From contig CM064671.1 in the NCBI GenBank assembly GCA_032717465.1, positions 56,398,394 through 56,462,393 on the forward strand: a DNA stretch of 64,000 nt, given 5' to 3'. Of the stretch, positions 22,103 to 33,583 are shown piece after piece. The stretch comes from Coenobita brevimanus. Taxonomy: Eukaryota > Arthropoda > Malacostraca > Decapoda > Coenobitidae. The notes below the pieces were generated by a model. The model saw nothing but the letters and a program-made list of their open reading frames with translations, had not been told where the DNA came from and searched no databases. Position numbers and translations under genes: made by a program. Within the stretch, counting starts at the first letter, position 1. Every line of letters starts with the position of its first letter.

Positions 22103-22341
22103 GTCTAAATGGCCGAATAAGTGCCAAGTGTTGGGGAAGCAAAGTGGGCTTGAGTGACACCAGAGTCATCAAGTCAGACGGGTAAGTCCTTACGAAATTG
22201 ACAACCTTTAACCGATCATCAGTGGAACCTGCTATGGTGCAGAAATCCGCCTCTTCTCTCTGCATATATCCCATCATGCCATTGAACTTGCCATTAGTCG
22301 CGAGTCCAAAGCTGCGGTTAGGTTCTTCGAATATGTTGTAT
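22103..22341 (-). CDS. Ionotropic receptor exon 5: ligand-binding S1 lobe, second half
   Basis: Acceptor TTTCATTTCAG precedes 22341 and donor GTAAGA follows 22103. The exon is 239 nt: 1 nt completing Thr from exon 4, then 79 codons and 1 nt carried to exon 6. It encodes YNIFEEPNRSFGLATNGKFN, GMMGYMQREEADFCTIAG, STDDRLKVVNFVRTYPSD and LPQHLALIRPFR. The Arg in DDRLKVV aligns with the ligand-carboxylate-binding Arg of glutamate receptors (T-x-x-x-x-R-E), but the Thr five residues before it is not conserved. That divergence is common among IRs. The segment leads into TM1. Confidence 0.9.
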
Positions 22342-24054
22342 CTGAAATGAAAGGTTTAATTTAGTATTACCCAATCAGCACTTGGAGGTCATTTTATTTC
22401 ATTGTTTTAAATACCAGTACATTTATTAAGCCATATGTTGTCATTCCAAATCTATGGTTGGGCTTCTCGAATATGCTATAAGAGAGATTAAATTTGTGTT
22501 TTCCTTGACATACTCTTACATCTTACAACTTGACCTCATTCTCTGCCTCTCCCTCGCCCCCCTATATCCCCTTTTTCTCATACATTCCCCGAGTTTATAC
22601 CATGGCTATTAGCTTCGAACAATGTTGAAGTAAATTATCTGCTGCAAGCATTTTCAGTAGATGAATATATGCAAGGGTTGGTTGCCAGTTTAATGCCTTT
22701 AAGCCAAATTTCAAGATGTTTACATCTCTCTCGCTTCCACATTTGATGGTCACTGTACATTTCATCAATATATTCTTAAAAGTGAGGCATTATTTCATGA
22801 GATTTCCTTGTTTTTTTATCGATCCCACTCTGTAGCCAGATATAGGAACGGCAGTGTCAGTGAGTTATTTAGTTTCTGCCTCAGTTATTAATTCATACGT
22901 CTAAAATCCCGGCACCTAGCTCCACACGCCAGCTCATGTTAGACCAAAATACTTGTTTGTGCCCTTAAGGTTAGGATTTGAAATAAGAGAATTTGGTTGA
23001 TATCCTTTGGCAATATGCAGAGGAAGCTGAACTTTGAAGGATTAGTTTCAGGAGGTCGGTGCCCCTCGGTTTTGCTCTAGGATGCGTGGTTCTCAACATA
23101 TTATTATTTTTTTTTTTTCCAGAAATTTTACTCGACTCACCTCTTTCCCATGAGCCTATGAGATGTCGAGCATAACCGGCTGACGCAAACTTTGGAGCTG
23201 TGCAGCATCGCCAGACTTCACGTACATATAACCTTGCCTTTCAGAGCGGCCAGCAGAAGCGTTAAACAAACGTGCTAGTTTTGTGCCCAACAACATCAGT
23301 GTCTTTTGATATGGCCAGTCTTCCTAGCTGAGAGAGATAATCGAATTTCTCTACGCAGAACTGGGATTCGGGGCGCTGAATGGTGAGTGAATGAATGTGT
23401 GATCCATTGTAATGGATATGCTATTAGCAGTTCTCTCTCTTTCTTGTTTTTTCCATTCTTTTTGGCCTCTACTTAAAACATCATTGGATGGGGATAACGG
23501 TCTGGATGATGATGACAATGATGATTATATGATAATATTTTTATACGTCGGTCTTGATTTCACACTGGCTCGAATAATTCAGATTTGGGAATTATACACA
23601 CATAATTATGTTTTTAGTACATACATGTATTTCAGCCCGACTTAGACTCAAAGCAGTCATTTGCTTATACAATCCCGAGGTGCATATAAGATACACCTTT
23701 AAAAAATTGGAATATAAGAAATGACGTTCAGATAGTTTTGCTTTTGAAGTTGAGCCCGAATAAAGAAGGCTTGAATGACGTATGTCCTGTTTCAGTGAAC
23801 ATGCTGTTTGATAGTCATCCGTTGTTTCATCAGTTTCTGTGTCCCACCTTGTCTTATTTTTTAGATGCAAATTACATGTGGGATGAAAGGGATGATTCTG
23901 CTGATGTATACTGTATATTCTGTGCTATAGCAAAATAAATTCTGACATTGTCTTTATGTAAATTCTTACACCTGTTTGATAAGAGAAGATGTAAAAATTG
24001 GCTATAAATCGAGAGAAGTATACTCAAAACATGTGCGGAATAGGACACGGCTTA
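22342..24054. other. IR intron sequence, no gene seen
   Basis: AT-rich intron between exons 5 and 4 (minus strand), with a poly-T run near 23107. The short frames have no recognisable motif. Confidence 0.5.
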
Positions 24055-24059
24055 CGGAT

Positions 24060-26650
24060 TGTCACAAATTTGTGCGAGTGTATACATACAAATTTGTGAC
24101 ATTGTACTTCAGTGAGAAACCACGATCTCTAGTGAAATTTCCACTGCGCATAACTCAGTTCAACCGTCCTCATATTCACTCGATCGGGATGGTTTTCAAA
24201 ACATTTGTCACTGTTTCACAAGTGATCATTCTTATCCACGACATTAGTGCTTTGACTGAGTGATTAATTGTGAGCCTATATCGCTCACTTTCTTTCCGTT
24301 GACCGTTGAAGTTAGGCCATGCCCTACTTCCGGCAAACACGGCCATGCCCTAACTCTTCCCCGTACGAATTTAGTCAGCTTTGAGTCGCCTCGGGGGTAG
24401 GACCATTTGTGCCCAGCGTAGAGCAGCGCCTCCGTTGTACAGCGAGTTCCTGAATCTCCACCTAGATGGTGAATTGATGAAGCGGGCTTAGTGAATAGCA
24501 GCATTTTGATGTTCATCACAGGTGCCCAAAGTACTCATTTGGCTCCCCTCCACTGACCAGTATTTCTGTTCTTTTTTTTTCTCGGCTTAAGTTAAATTAG
24601 CTTTTGAATGAGCAAGTGAGTATATTCTCCTAATTATTTTGAAATCATTTTTGAGATTCATATAACATAAACTTATTTCATTGTAATCAATAAATTACAG
24701 TTCTTTTCTTTGAGCTTAATGTAATTAGACTCGTGTTTTATTTCTCCACATTAAGCTTATTTTAGTTGCCGCTCCTAATTTACACAAACTCTTTACATTA
24801 TTCATAACTGGTACTTAGGCCAGTTCTTTTGTATCAAATTTAACCCCTCCGTAGCCGCCGGCATCCAATGATGTTTAGCCGATCAATGGCTGCAGGCGTC
24901 GTTTGAGTGGGGCCTGTAAAAAGCTGCGAAAATTTTTGGGAAGTGAACGAACGTTCTGAACGTCTTCACACTGACCTACACTACACTCCCATACACCTCA
25001 TCAGGCAGTTCAAAGCCTGCTGCTGTGATGAGAGGATTTTCGATTTTTTCACTCCTAGCCATGCCTAAACAAGCACAACTACACCCATTATCTCAACTCA
25101 GGCAGAACATATCATCTTTGTCCTCTCTTGCAAAACACACACAACCACCTGTTTACGATTATGAAGTAATACAGGCATGTACAAAAAAAGACATGATAAT
25201 AAGTGAAAAATACATTTTTGTCTTGGTATCTTTACCTATTTGCTCAGGTTTGCTGTAATGGTTTAGATCATTTGATGCAGTGCAACTTGTAGAAAACTGT
25301 GAAAACCTTTGGGAAGTGAACGAAAATCTGGGACATGAGACTGACCTTGACTTCACCCTCTCACATCTGTCAGTTCACCACCTGCTGTCATGACGAGTGG
25401 ATGTACGATTTTCTCGCTCGTGGCCATGCCTTAAAACACATACTGTAGTTACACCCATTATCTCGACCCAGACAGAAAATACAATCTTTTTCCTCCCTTG
25501 CAAAACACATACAACCACCCTGTTTACGAGACAGCAATATATATTGCGAAAATAACAAGGTAAAATGACAAAGATGAACTTGAAAATGATAAAGATGAAT
25601 ATGTTATTGCGGACAAAATACGTTTTCCCCCGTCTGTAAACTTATTTATTTCTGCTTTGTATTTGTATTCGTAATAATTATATTTAGGAAACTGCATTAC
25701 GATTCTATTTTTAGCCATGCTCGTGGTGTGGGATCTTGAAGTTTCGACTCATCCTCCACATTGCTAATCGGATCTGATCCTCCACTTTATTCTCCTGTGG
25801 CAGAGTCTAACCTTGGAAGACGTGCAGTTTTCTCATTTAGGACCGAAAATTCAACTCTTTCTCTCCCTTTTCCAAGCATGGGCACAACGATAACTTAAAA
25901 AAAAACTCGAAACTACCATAAACATATTTGATATCAAAAAGGTGAAAAAATATTCATAACAATTATTTTTCCAGCCAGTCCTGACAGATTATGTACTGAA
26001 ATCATTCGATATGATCACCTCTCTTAGATGCACAACATTTCAGCACCATTCGTATTGTTTTGAGGGGTAAATAAAAAAAACAACACCTGCCCAGTTGGGT
26101 TGCGGCATCGCCTCTGGGCGGCGATATCAGTTGCCGATATTTATTTCTGCAACTTCCGCGCTCCATTGCAAACCATAAAATGCGTTTAGGAAGCTGGGAT
26201 TTGTACTGTTAGGTGCATCTGACCTTTCTCTTCAATATGGCAAGAAAAAAAAATCAATTTTCGAAGCTTCAAAAAAATGGCCCTGGCGTCGGCCTGGGGT
26301 GTAGAAAAATTCCGAGGCTTCAGCCACGGAGGAGTTAAATCCGTTGTGCCAGCCAGGAGTTAAGCACCGGCAAGAACCTGTTTATTATTATTAGCATTAG
26401 TTACTGACTGTCAGGGGTGGAGTCACTTTCTCAACAGGCTAACAGTACTACAAACAGCATTCCCGGGTAATTAGTTTCTGCTGTGTACTGTTGAGAAAGT
26501 TTATAAATTCTCGTCTTTAGAGAATCAGTGAAGTAAGCCAGAATAAAGTAAAACTTATATACTGCTAGATTTTTACAAGTTAATTCCTTGTCTCTATTTT
26601 CAAGTAACATCCAGCATTATTAATTCATAATTTCACATCCCCCCGTGACA
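24060..26650 (+). repeat. 5' LTR of the second Gypsy element, with a nested insert
   Basis: It starts TGTCACAAATTTGT and ends CCCCGTGACA. After removing the insert at 24844-26334 plus one TTAA, it is about 1.1 kb, matching the 1081-bp 3' LTR. A 14-bp inverted repeat with a 14-nt loop (24060-24101) opens it. TGG at 26653 (TGGCTACCTCATTCC) is the likely start of a primer-binding site. Confidence 0.88.
24844..26334. mobile_element. TTAA-flanked non-autonomous element (piggyBac-like, inferred)
   Basis: TTAA flanks both sides (24840-24843 and 26335-26338). The empty site is preserved in the 3' LTR (CAAATTTAAATCC near 31045). The ends CCCCTCCGTAGCCG and, reversed, ACTCCTCCGTGGCTG are imperfect inverted repeats. 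No transposase is present. An internal direct repeat of about 350 bp (about 24930 and 25285 onward; shared TTTGGGAAGTGAACGA, TACACCCATTATCTC, CTTGCAAAACACA) makes up much of it. Confidence 0.75.
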
Positions 26651-26974
26651 TCTGGCTACCTCATTCCAGGATATTAACTCCTAGCTCTAAAGTTATTAAC
26701 GAGATAATACTCACTCACTCACACCTAGGTATTTATCATTAAAGTCTATAGGCACTATCTTACTGGTGGTTATTGATTCATTTCTATTAATTTTATGTAA
26801 TAGTTTTCCCAGTCAGTTGCATTTTTTCAATTTTCTTTCTTTACCAGTTTAACTAGATAAAACTGGTCACCACCAACCTGTGCCTATAGTCTTTACTTTT
26901 GATTATTGGCATTTCTCTGCAAATAGCAGTCAGTACTCAGTCTTTAGTCTACTCAGCCTTAGCTGAGTTAGCAT

Positions 26975-28110
26975 TATGGCTACTAATATATATGTACAGG
27001 AAACCAAAGATATGGGTCTTACTGACCCCGAACAAATAAAGGAACACGAGCTGTCTCGGTTTAGTTACAAACAGCAACGTGAGAATGATGCCCGTGAAGA
27101 GGTAGAATTCAACACGAACACGAGCGACTACAACGTGAATACGAGCGAGAACAACGCGAAAATAAGAACAACGCGAATTTGAGCAAGAACAACGAGAGAT
27201 AGAACGAGAACACGAACGTGCCGAGCACGAGGCACATGAGAAACATGAACTTGAGATGCTGAAGCTCAAGTGAGACTCCTTGGCTTCAGACACATCTGGT
27301 GCAGCTAACCCAAGCTCCACGAGCGCTTTCCCTGCACATGTTCTGGTGACCCCACGCATCAAGCTTCCTTCATACAAGGAAGGCGAGTGAATTGAGCCAT
27401 TCATAGCTCGTTTCGAAGACATGGCTCAGCTGTCCCAGCTGGATGAGGCAACTAAGTGGCTCCAGTATCTTAGCTTGTTTGAGGGCCCTGCCCTTGATAT
27501 TCTCCAGAATTCATGAAGACAATCTCACATATGAGATGATGAAGGCCGCACTCATCAAAGCTTACGGTCTCACAGTTGACGATGTCAGGAGTCAGTTTAC
27601 AAGAAAAGGAGACTGCTGTTCAGTTTCTTGATTGGCTTACTGCTTACTTAGATGAGTGGATGGAGAAAGATGAAACTCCTCCCTTGCGAGAGGGGATAAT
27701 TGACCTTATGCTGCACATGCAGCTAGAAAAGTCGTGGCCTGCTGAGTTTATGGCTCAGCTTAAGAGCTGCCAGGTAAGGGATGCCCACCAAATGGTGGAG
27801 AAGGCTGATGCATTCTTCACTGTGTATGGGTATCAAACTCGTAAGCAACACACCTGGAACAGGAAACCTGACAAATCTGGGAAACTGTCTCAGACTGAAC
27901 CCCAGCATTAAGGCCGTTCTCAGAATAATGGCCAAGGTCCAAACAATCCACAGAAGAAGGACCAGAGGCAAAACGCCCAGAAACCTGAATGGAAGTGGTA
28001 TGACAAGCAGAACCCTAACCAGCAGCAGTACCGGTATTTCAAGCAGCAGCAGGGCAAGGATAAACCACGTAACCCTCAGCCAGGACAATGGACTTCAGTG
28101 TATCGGAGGT
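26975..28110 (+). pseudogene. gag: gag remnant of the second Gypsy element
   Basis: An N-terminal Glu/Arg-rich region runs from the ATG at 26976. PSYKEGE and FIARFEDMAQLSQLDEATKW (about 27370-27460) and AVQFLDWLTAYLDEWMEKD (27615-27670, SCAN/capsid-like) follow in different frames. The C-terminal part is Asn/Gln-rich and lacks an obvious zinc knuckle. Stops at 27180, 27388 and 27515 and frameshifts are present. It resembles the capsid of SCAN-type Gypsy elements. Confidence 0.7.
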
Positions 28111-28349
28111 AGGATGCAAATGCAGCCTTCATTCCACAACAAGCGCTCAGTGGTGCCAACCCCACCAGTATAGGTACTTCTCCACAGTTCACTAGTCCCC
28201 CAGTGACAGTGAACTCTCCATCTCAGGTGGTCAATGTTCCAACTCCTCAGATGGTGAGCAAGACCCCTCAGGCATCTAGTTCTCAGGGCGCCACATTTGC
28301 TGAATCGTTCGTTCCTCATTCTCATCAATGACTGGATGCTACCTCCTCA

Positions 28350-28760
28350 GACCCTTCCACCACCAACACTGCCTTTCTTGTTCAGCCAGAATTTGTGGGA
28401 GGTGTGTCTGTAAATGTTCTGAGAGATAATGGTTCCTCAGGTTGCTCCATCAAGCAAAGTTTAGTTTAGCTTGACGAGTACACAGGTAAGCAGATCCAGG
28501 TTAGACTTACTGATGGATCAGTGAGATTGTTCCCTGAGGCACTTATCCAGGTGGCATCTCCTTTCTACACTGGCTTGACAGCTGCTGTTGTCATGCCAGA
28601 ACCTTTATTTCACCTTATTATAGGCAATATAGCAGATGCCAAGTATAGTTGCACCGTAGATGACGGTACTCAGACTTCGGCTGGAGTAACACGAGCCATG
28701 GCCAAGGCTCTGAACTGTCACCCTGGTGACCATTGCATCACCAAAAGATCTGATATGTAA
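28350..28760 (+). pseudogene. pro: Retropepsin remnant of the second Gypsy element
   Basis: FVGGVSVNVLRDNGSSGCSI corresponds to the protease active site. D-T-G has become D-N-G, so the catalytic Thr is lost. VRLTDGSVRLFPEAL and LIIGNIADAKY follow (flap and the usual I-I-G-N strand). The region ends within GVTRAMAKALN. RT should begin soon after but is absent. Confidence 0.65.
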
Positions 28761-29410
28761 CCGAGATGTTGTTCAAGAACAACAGTCTGACCCGACACTT
28801 GCTGCCGTTTGAAAGAAACAAAAGGGTAGACTGATAAAGTATTCATGGGGAGGTCAAGCCAGGTTCCTTCATAAACAAGGACGGCTCTACCGTGAGTCGC
28901 GAACACCCCAGGGTGAGGTTCGACTGCAGTTTGTCATTCCTGCTAAGTATCGCCAAGCAGTGTTAGAATGGAGTCATTGTTCAGCCTCAGGAGGTCACAT
29001 GGGCAAAAGGAAAACCCAGGGCCGTATCCGTGCTGACTTTTTCTGGCCAGGAATGGGACAGGAAATAGATAGCTTTGTGTGTTCCTGCAATGTGTGTCAC
29101 GTACCACCAATCAGGGACATGTCCTTCCTGTGCCGTTTGAATCCACACCCATAATCTCTGAGTCAGTTGAAAGAGAGGGCAGTGGTGATGTGGGTGCAGA
29201 CCTGACGTCTCGCCTGTTGGTCCCACAGGACACATTACATCCAGGACCTGTATATACCTATACCGTAGGTAAAGGGGAAAGTTCGAGAACCCCGCAGAGG
29301 CAATCTGAGGCTATGTTTGCATTACCTTGTGGTGTCTCGAGCTGTGGGCCTCTCTGAGGATTCCCGGAGAATGTACATTATCCACACGAGTGTTCACACC
29401 CACGTTAGGT
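28761..29410 (+). pseudogene. pol: Integrase zinc-domain remnant of the second Gypsy element
   Basis: FLHKQGRLYRESRTPQGEVR and LQFVIPAKYRQAVLEWSHC lead into an HHCC domain, GGHMGKRKTQGRIRADFFWP and CSCNVCH (about 28945-29100). The catalytic core is missing. Only a scrambled C-terminal tail follows to about 29410. The direct passage from protease to the pre-HHCC segment shows an internal deletion of RT and RNase H. Confidence 0.7.
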
Positions 29411-29480
29411 GTTAAAATGTGACCTGCCCAAGATTGTGTAGGGATTCTCAGCTTGCCAATATTAATCGTAAGTGTAGAGT

Positions 29481-29682
29481 TAGTTTAACCAGTAAACTGC
29501 CCGTTCTCAGAGATTTGGGCAATCCAAGGACTGGCACGTTTACTGGTTAATCTATCTATCTATCTATTGCCAGACGCCTCAATCCCGTTTGGGATTACTG
29601 GTTAATAATGTAGGTTTAACCAGTAAACTACAGGGGTCCTCTGAGATTTCAGCAATCCAAGGACTACGTTTCCTGGTTAAAA
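29481..29682. repeat. Two ~70-bp hairpin-ended repeats, one split by a LINE tail
   Basis: Units at 29481-29551 and 29611-29682 share TTTAACCAGTAAACT at the left and, in the first unit, an inverted GTTTACTGGTTAA at the right, plus the internal GCAATCCAAGGACT. Each is bounded by TTAA. A 43-bp LINE C tail (29552-29594) separates them. Confidence 0.75.
29552..29594 (-). mobile_element. 43-bp fragment of the LINE C 3' tail
   Basis: The sequence (CTATC)n followed by TTGCCAGACGCCTCAATCC is the reverse complement of the 3' end of the RTE-like LINE. It is flanked by the 12-bp direct repeat TTACTGGTTAAT (29540-29551 and 29595-29606), as expected for a severely 5'-truncated retrotransposition. Confidence 0.8.
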
Positions 29683-30276
29683 ATGTATCCATTAACAAAA
29701 TAACAGTGTACTTTTGTAACATAAGTACTAACTACTAGGAAGAGAGAGAAATTGTAATTTAATAAAAATTATATGTCACACTGACACTTTTGATGCTCCA
29801 CCTTGACTGCTTTCGCAGGTGCAACTGGTGGGTTTAGCAGTTTTGTCATGCAAATCACCTGATCGTCTCTGCCACATGCAGCCGCCTCTTCTCTTCTGCC
29901 TCGTCGTCCCTGTTTACAATTGATCTGTATTATATCATTTTACACATACGCACAGTTACACCACAACTGTCACACCTACACTGTGTATTACATACATCAT
30001 GCTACATAACAATCAGTTGTTAATGTAAATGTAGCGAACTTTTCGCTCAGTTTGACCTGAGTACAGGATTTTTCACCATCGTCATGGAGTTTATTCCTCA
30101 AGCTTGCTTCTATTAACGTAAATATGAGGTTTTTATGCTCATGGGTGACTGTGATTTTCTCCTGTAGCAGGATAGTATACACACCACAGTGCGAATCTTG
30201 TGTGACTGAGTTAGGATTTATATGTACGTACATCAAAAATTGTTCTGAATAAAAATTTGATTTTGATGGGGCGTAA
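29683..30276 (+). other. Non-coding 3' part of the second Gypsy element
   Basis: AT-rich sequence before the 3' LTR. A weak purine stretch, TTTGATGGGGCG, near 30262-30273 could be the polypurine tract. No genes seen. Confidence 0.4.
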
Positions 30277-31357
30277 TGTCACGAATTTGTGCGAGTGTAT
30301 TCGTACAAATTCGTGACATTGTACTTTAGTGAGAAACCATGAACTCAAGAGGAATTCCCACTGGGCATCACTCAGTTCAACCGTCCTCGTATTCACTCGA
30401 TCGGGATGGTTTTCAGAACATTTGTCACTGTTTCAAAAGTGATCATTCTTATCCACGACATTAGTGCTTTCACTGAGTGATTTATTGTGAGCCTATATCG
30501 CTCACTTTCTTTCCATTGACTGTTGAAGTTAGGCCACACCCTACTTCCGGCAAACACGACCAGCCCCTACCTCTTTTCCTCGTTCAAATTTAGTTAGCTT
30601 TGAGTCACCTCGACGGTAGGACCGTTTGTGCCCAGCATAGAGCAACATCTCCGTTGTACAGCGAGTTCCTCAATCTCCACCTAGACGGTGAATTGGCAAA
30701 TTAGGCTTAGCAAATAGCAGCATTTTGATGTTTATCACAGGCACCCAGACTCCCCTTCATTGACAAGTATTTCTGTTCGTTTTTTTCCTAGGCTTAAGTT
30801 AAATTAGCTTTTGAATGAGTAAGTGAGTATATTCTCCTAATTATTTTGAATTCTTTTTTGAGATTCATATAACGTAAATTTATTTCATTGTAATCAATAA
30901 ATTTACCGTTCTTTTCTTTGAGCTAAATGTAATTAGACTCGTGTTTTATTTCTCCACATTAAGCTTATTTTAGTTGCCGCTCCTAGTTTACACACTGTTT
31001 ACATTATTCATAACTGGTACTTAGGCCAGTTCTTTTGTATCAAATTTAAATCCGTTGTGCCAGCCAGGAGTTAAGCACCAGCAAGAACCTGTTTATTATT
31101 GTTAGCATTAGTTATTGATTGTCAGGGATGGAGTCACTTTCTCGACAGGCTAACAGTGCTACAAACATCACTCCCGAGTAATTAGTCTCTGCTGTGTTCT
31201 GTTGAGAAAGTTAATAAATTCTCGTCTTTAGAGAATCGGCGAAGTAAGCTGGCAGAAAGTAAAACTTAATGATAGATTTTTACAAGTTAATTCCTTGTCT
31301 CTATTTTCAAGTAACATCCAGCATTATAAATTCATAATTTCACATCTCCCCGTGACA
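30277..31357 (+). repeat. 3' LTR of the second Gypsy element
   Basis: It starts TGTCACGAATTTGT and ends CCCCGTGACA. It is uninterrupted and matches 24060-26650 outside the nested insert. Its opening hairpin (30277-30318) retains perfect pairing although both arms differ from the 5' copy by one base. Confidence 0.9.
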
Positions 31358-31544
31358 CGGATAACGGACAATAACATATAATAGCGATTTAATTTCTGCT
31401 ATTCACAATTGTATCTTGCTTATATTATTTATTATTCTCTATGTAATTATTCCTGTTAAGCACACACTGGCCAGCCATGTCGTTAGAAGACTACCTCACT
31501 TGATAAAATGTTTCATCCTCACTTGATAATGTCACATCATCATC

Positions 31545-31576
<32 letters not shown>

Positions 31577-31793
31577 TATTAACATTGCCATCACCGCCAT
31601 CGTCATAACTATCATCACCACCAACCCATTCACCAACCAAGACATGGAGTGCATGTGATCCAAAAATACAAACAGAAAAGAACCAACTTAGAATAATATA
31701 CAGAGATGTGTAGGATATGAAATCCAAATCTGGCCGGTCAGTAATTATTCGGGGGTTCAAAATTCTCTTAACTTTACAGGCATACAGCCCACT
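31358..31793. repeat. Intron sequence with a (CAT)n microsatellite
   Basis: An imperfect (CAT)n/(ATC)n tract at about 31536-31625. The open frame across it encodes only an Asp/Asn repeat. Nothing else was recognised. Confidence 0.6.
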
Positions 31794-31797
31794 TTAA

Positions 31798-33579
31798 CCC
31801 CTACACCGCGGGCATGTTTACCGATGTTTTGCGTGTGCCACGGGGTTATTCGGGCTCCGACAGACTCTCAAAAAATATTTGCCAAAAATCAGTTATTAGT
31901 CCAAGAATAGTAAAATTATATACGCTTATGGCACATACCTTCAGCTTTCTCCTGGAATGTTTGTTGAGCCGTCGTCAGTTACCGTAGGACTTGTGGAGAC
32001 CTCTGAAGTTGGGTAACGAAGTCTCCACTTTACACTTCCCGACAACCCGTAATATGATTACCACAGCCAGATATTAACACTATAAACACTACTCTATGAT
32101 TTTCAAGTAGTTTGGGATCCATACTCCAAAAAAAAACCCACTGTGAAAGCAATCAAAATTATGAGCGCGTCTGACCACCGCACTTGCGCTAGTTTGCTCT
32201 TGGTACTCTGTCATTTATTATTCATAAAACTTCTCACACTTTATATTTCTATTACTATATAACACTTATATATATCTACAGTCTTTATCCATAAGTTTCC
32301 TTCAGTAGTATTAGTTCATTGTCACTGTAGGGATTCAATTTCTTTCAGTAAAATACGTAGCATTCACTTTCTCGTCCTGTATACTGGCATTGAGAGTGAA
32401 TGTCACTTTCATCTTCACTCTCATAACTCATAGTATTCAGACATGCTATAGTGAAACTTTCACTTTCATTACTCCTAGGGTATATACTCGTATTCTTATA
32501 ATACTACTCATTTACATTTCTATTTACGTTCTCTATTTTATTTACGTTATTTACATTTCTATTTTATTTACACTGTGTTATGCACTGTCACTTAAAGTAA
32601 CTTATAAAACTATTTTCCATTGTTCACGTATATTTACATTCATTACTTTCACTTGCTGTTTACACATTATTTACACATTATTTACAATTCCACTTGCACT
32701 GTTTTACTCAATAGAAAGATCATAGTCACTCTTTTATCAATTGTCAGCCCTTTACCTCTTTCCACACGAGGTTTAGTAGGGGGTAAAGGTCACAGGGCCC
32801 TTTGCATGGGGGTGAAAAAAGGCCCTGAAGTCAGCAAGAGGATGAGCCGTACCTCCTCTTCGGAAGATGAGAGAGAACTGATAAAGGAGGGCCGGCCTGG
32901 GTTGAGGCCTACTTAGGGGGTTATTCAGTACTACCAACGTAGCTCTTGAAACAGCTATGTATTTCACTGAAATGATTGGCAGGAAATCTAGACAATACAT
33001 TATAAATTAGGTAGTTCCAGGTGAATGTAAATATCACTTAGGCTTCTCCCTTCCCTCCTTATATGTATATTTATTACGAAAATAGATCATATGGCATATT
33101 TCAAGGGGAAAAATACAGCGAAAATTAGCGAACGAGTGCACGTGAGGTGTTGTCAGGTGATAATTAGCCAATTCCAGGTGTATGGCACTCTCACTTACCT
33201 TATTTCTTTCTTGTATATATTATTTGGTATAAGAATAGGGCATAGGGCTTATTTCAATGGATGAAATCAGTGAAAAATTCCAGGGAAGATTTACTTAGCG
33301 TAGCACGGCCGAGCAGGCGAGAGGGTAGTGTAATGGAGGGGGGGTAGGGAGGGGAGTCAAGAACGGGGAGAAATGGCTAAATTGTCAACAATGGATGGGA
33401 GTACAGATGAGATTAGGAGTGCTGACTAGTGTTGGACATTGGCAGTACTGATAGATGATACAAGCCCCCACTTGGAAGCCCGGGTGAATTCAAAATAACA
33501 CAGAATCACAAAAGCGACGCCCCGCGGTATGATCCCTTGCTCCCAAGCATCACGAAAGTGACGCCCTGTGGTTAAGGGG
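31798..33579. mobile_element. TTAA-flanked non-autonomous element (piggyBac-like, inferred)
   Basis: TTAA lies at 31794-31797 and 33580-33583. The ends CCCCTACACCGCGGGC and, reversed, CCCCTTAACCACAGGGC are imperfect inverted repeats. No transposase is encoded. The interior has TTTATTTACGTTATTTACAT-like AT-rich repeats (32500-32570), similar in style to the non-coding part of the piggyBac at 55638. It also has an imperfect ~170-bp duplication (33010-33170 and 33170-33300; shared CCAGGTG, TCACTTA and CTTATTTCAA-like blocks). Confidence 0.7.
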
Positions 33580-33583
33580 TTAA

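Larger units (their letters stand above)
24060..31357 (+). mobile_element. Second Gypsy-type LTR element, internally deleted
   Basis: Two LTRs starting TGTCAC and ending GTGACA enclose gag, protease and integrase fragments. A perfect 5-bp target duplication CGGAT lies at 24055-24059 and 31358-31362. RT, RNase H and most of integrase are missing. The element sits in the IR intron between exons 5 and 4, in the opposite orientation to the gene. A 1491-bp TTAA-flanked insert lies in its 5' LTR. Confidence 0.9.
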
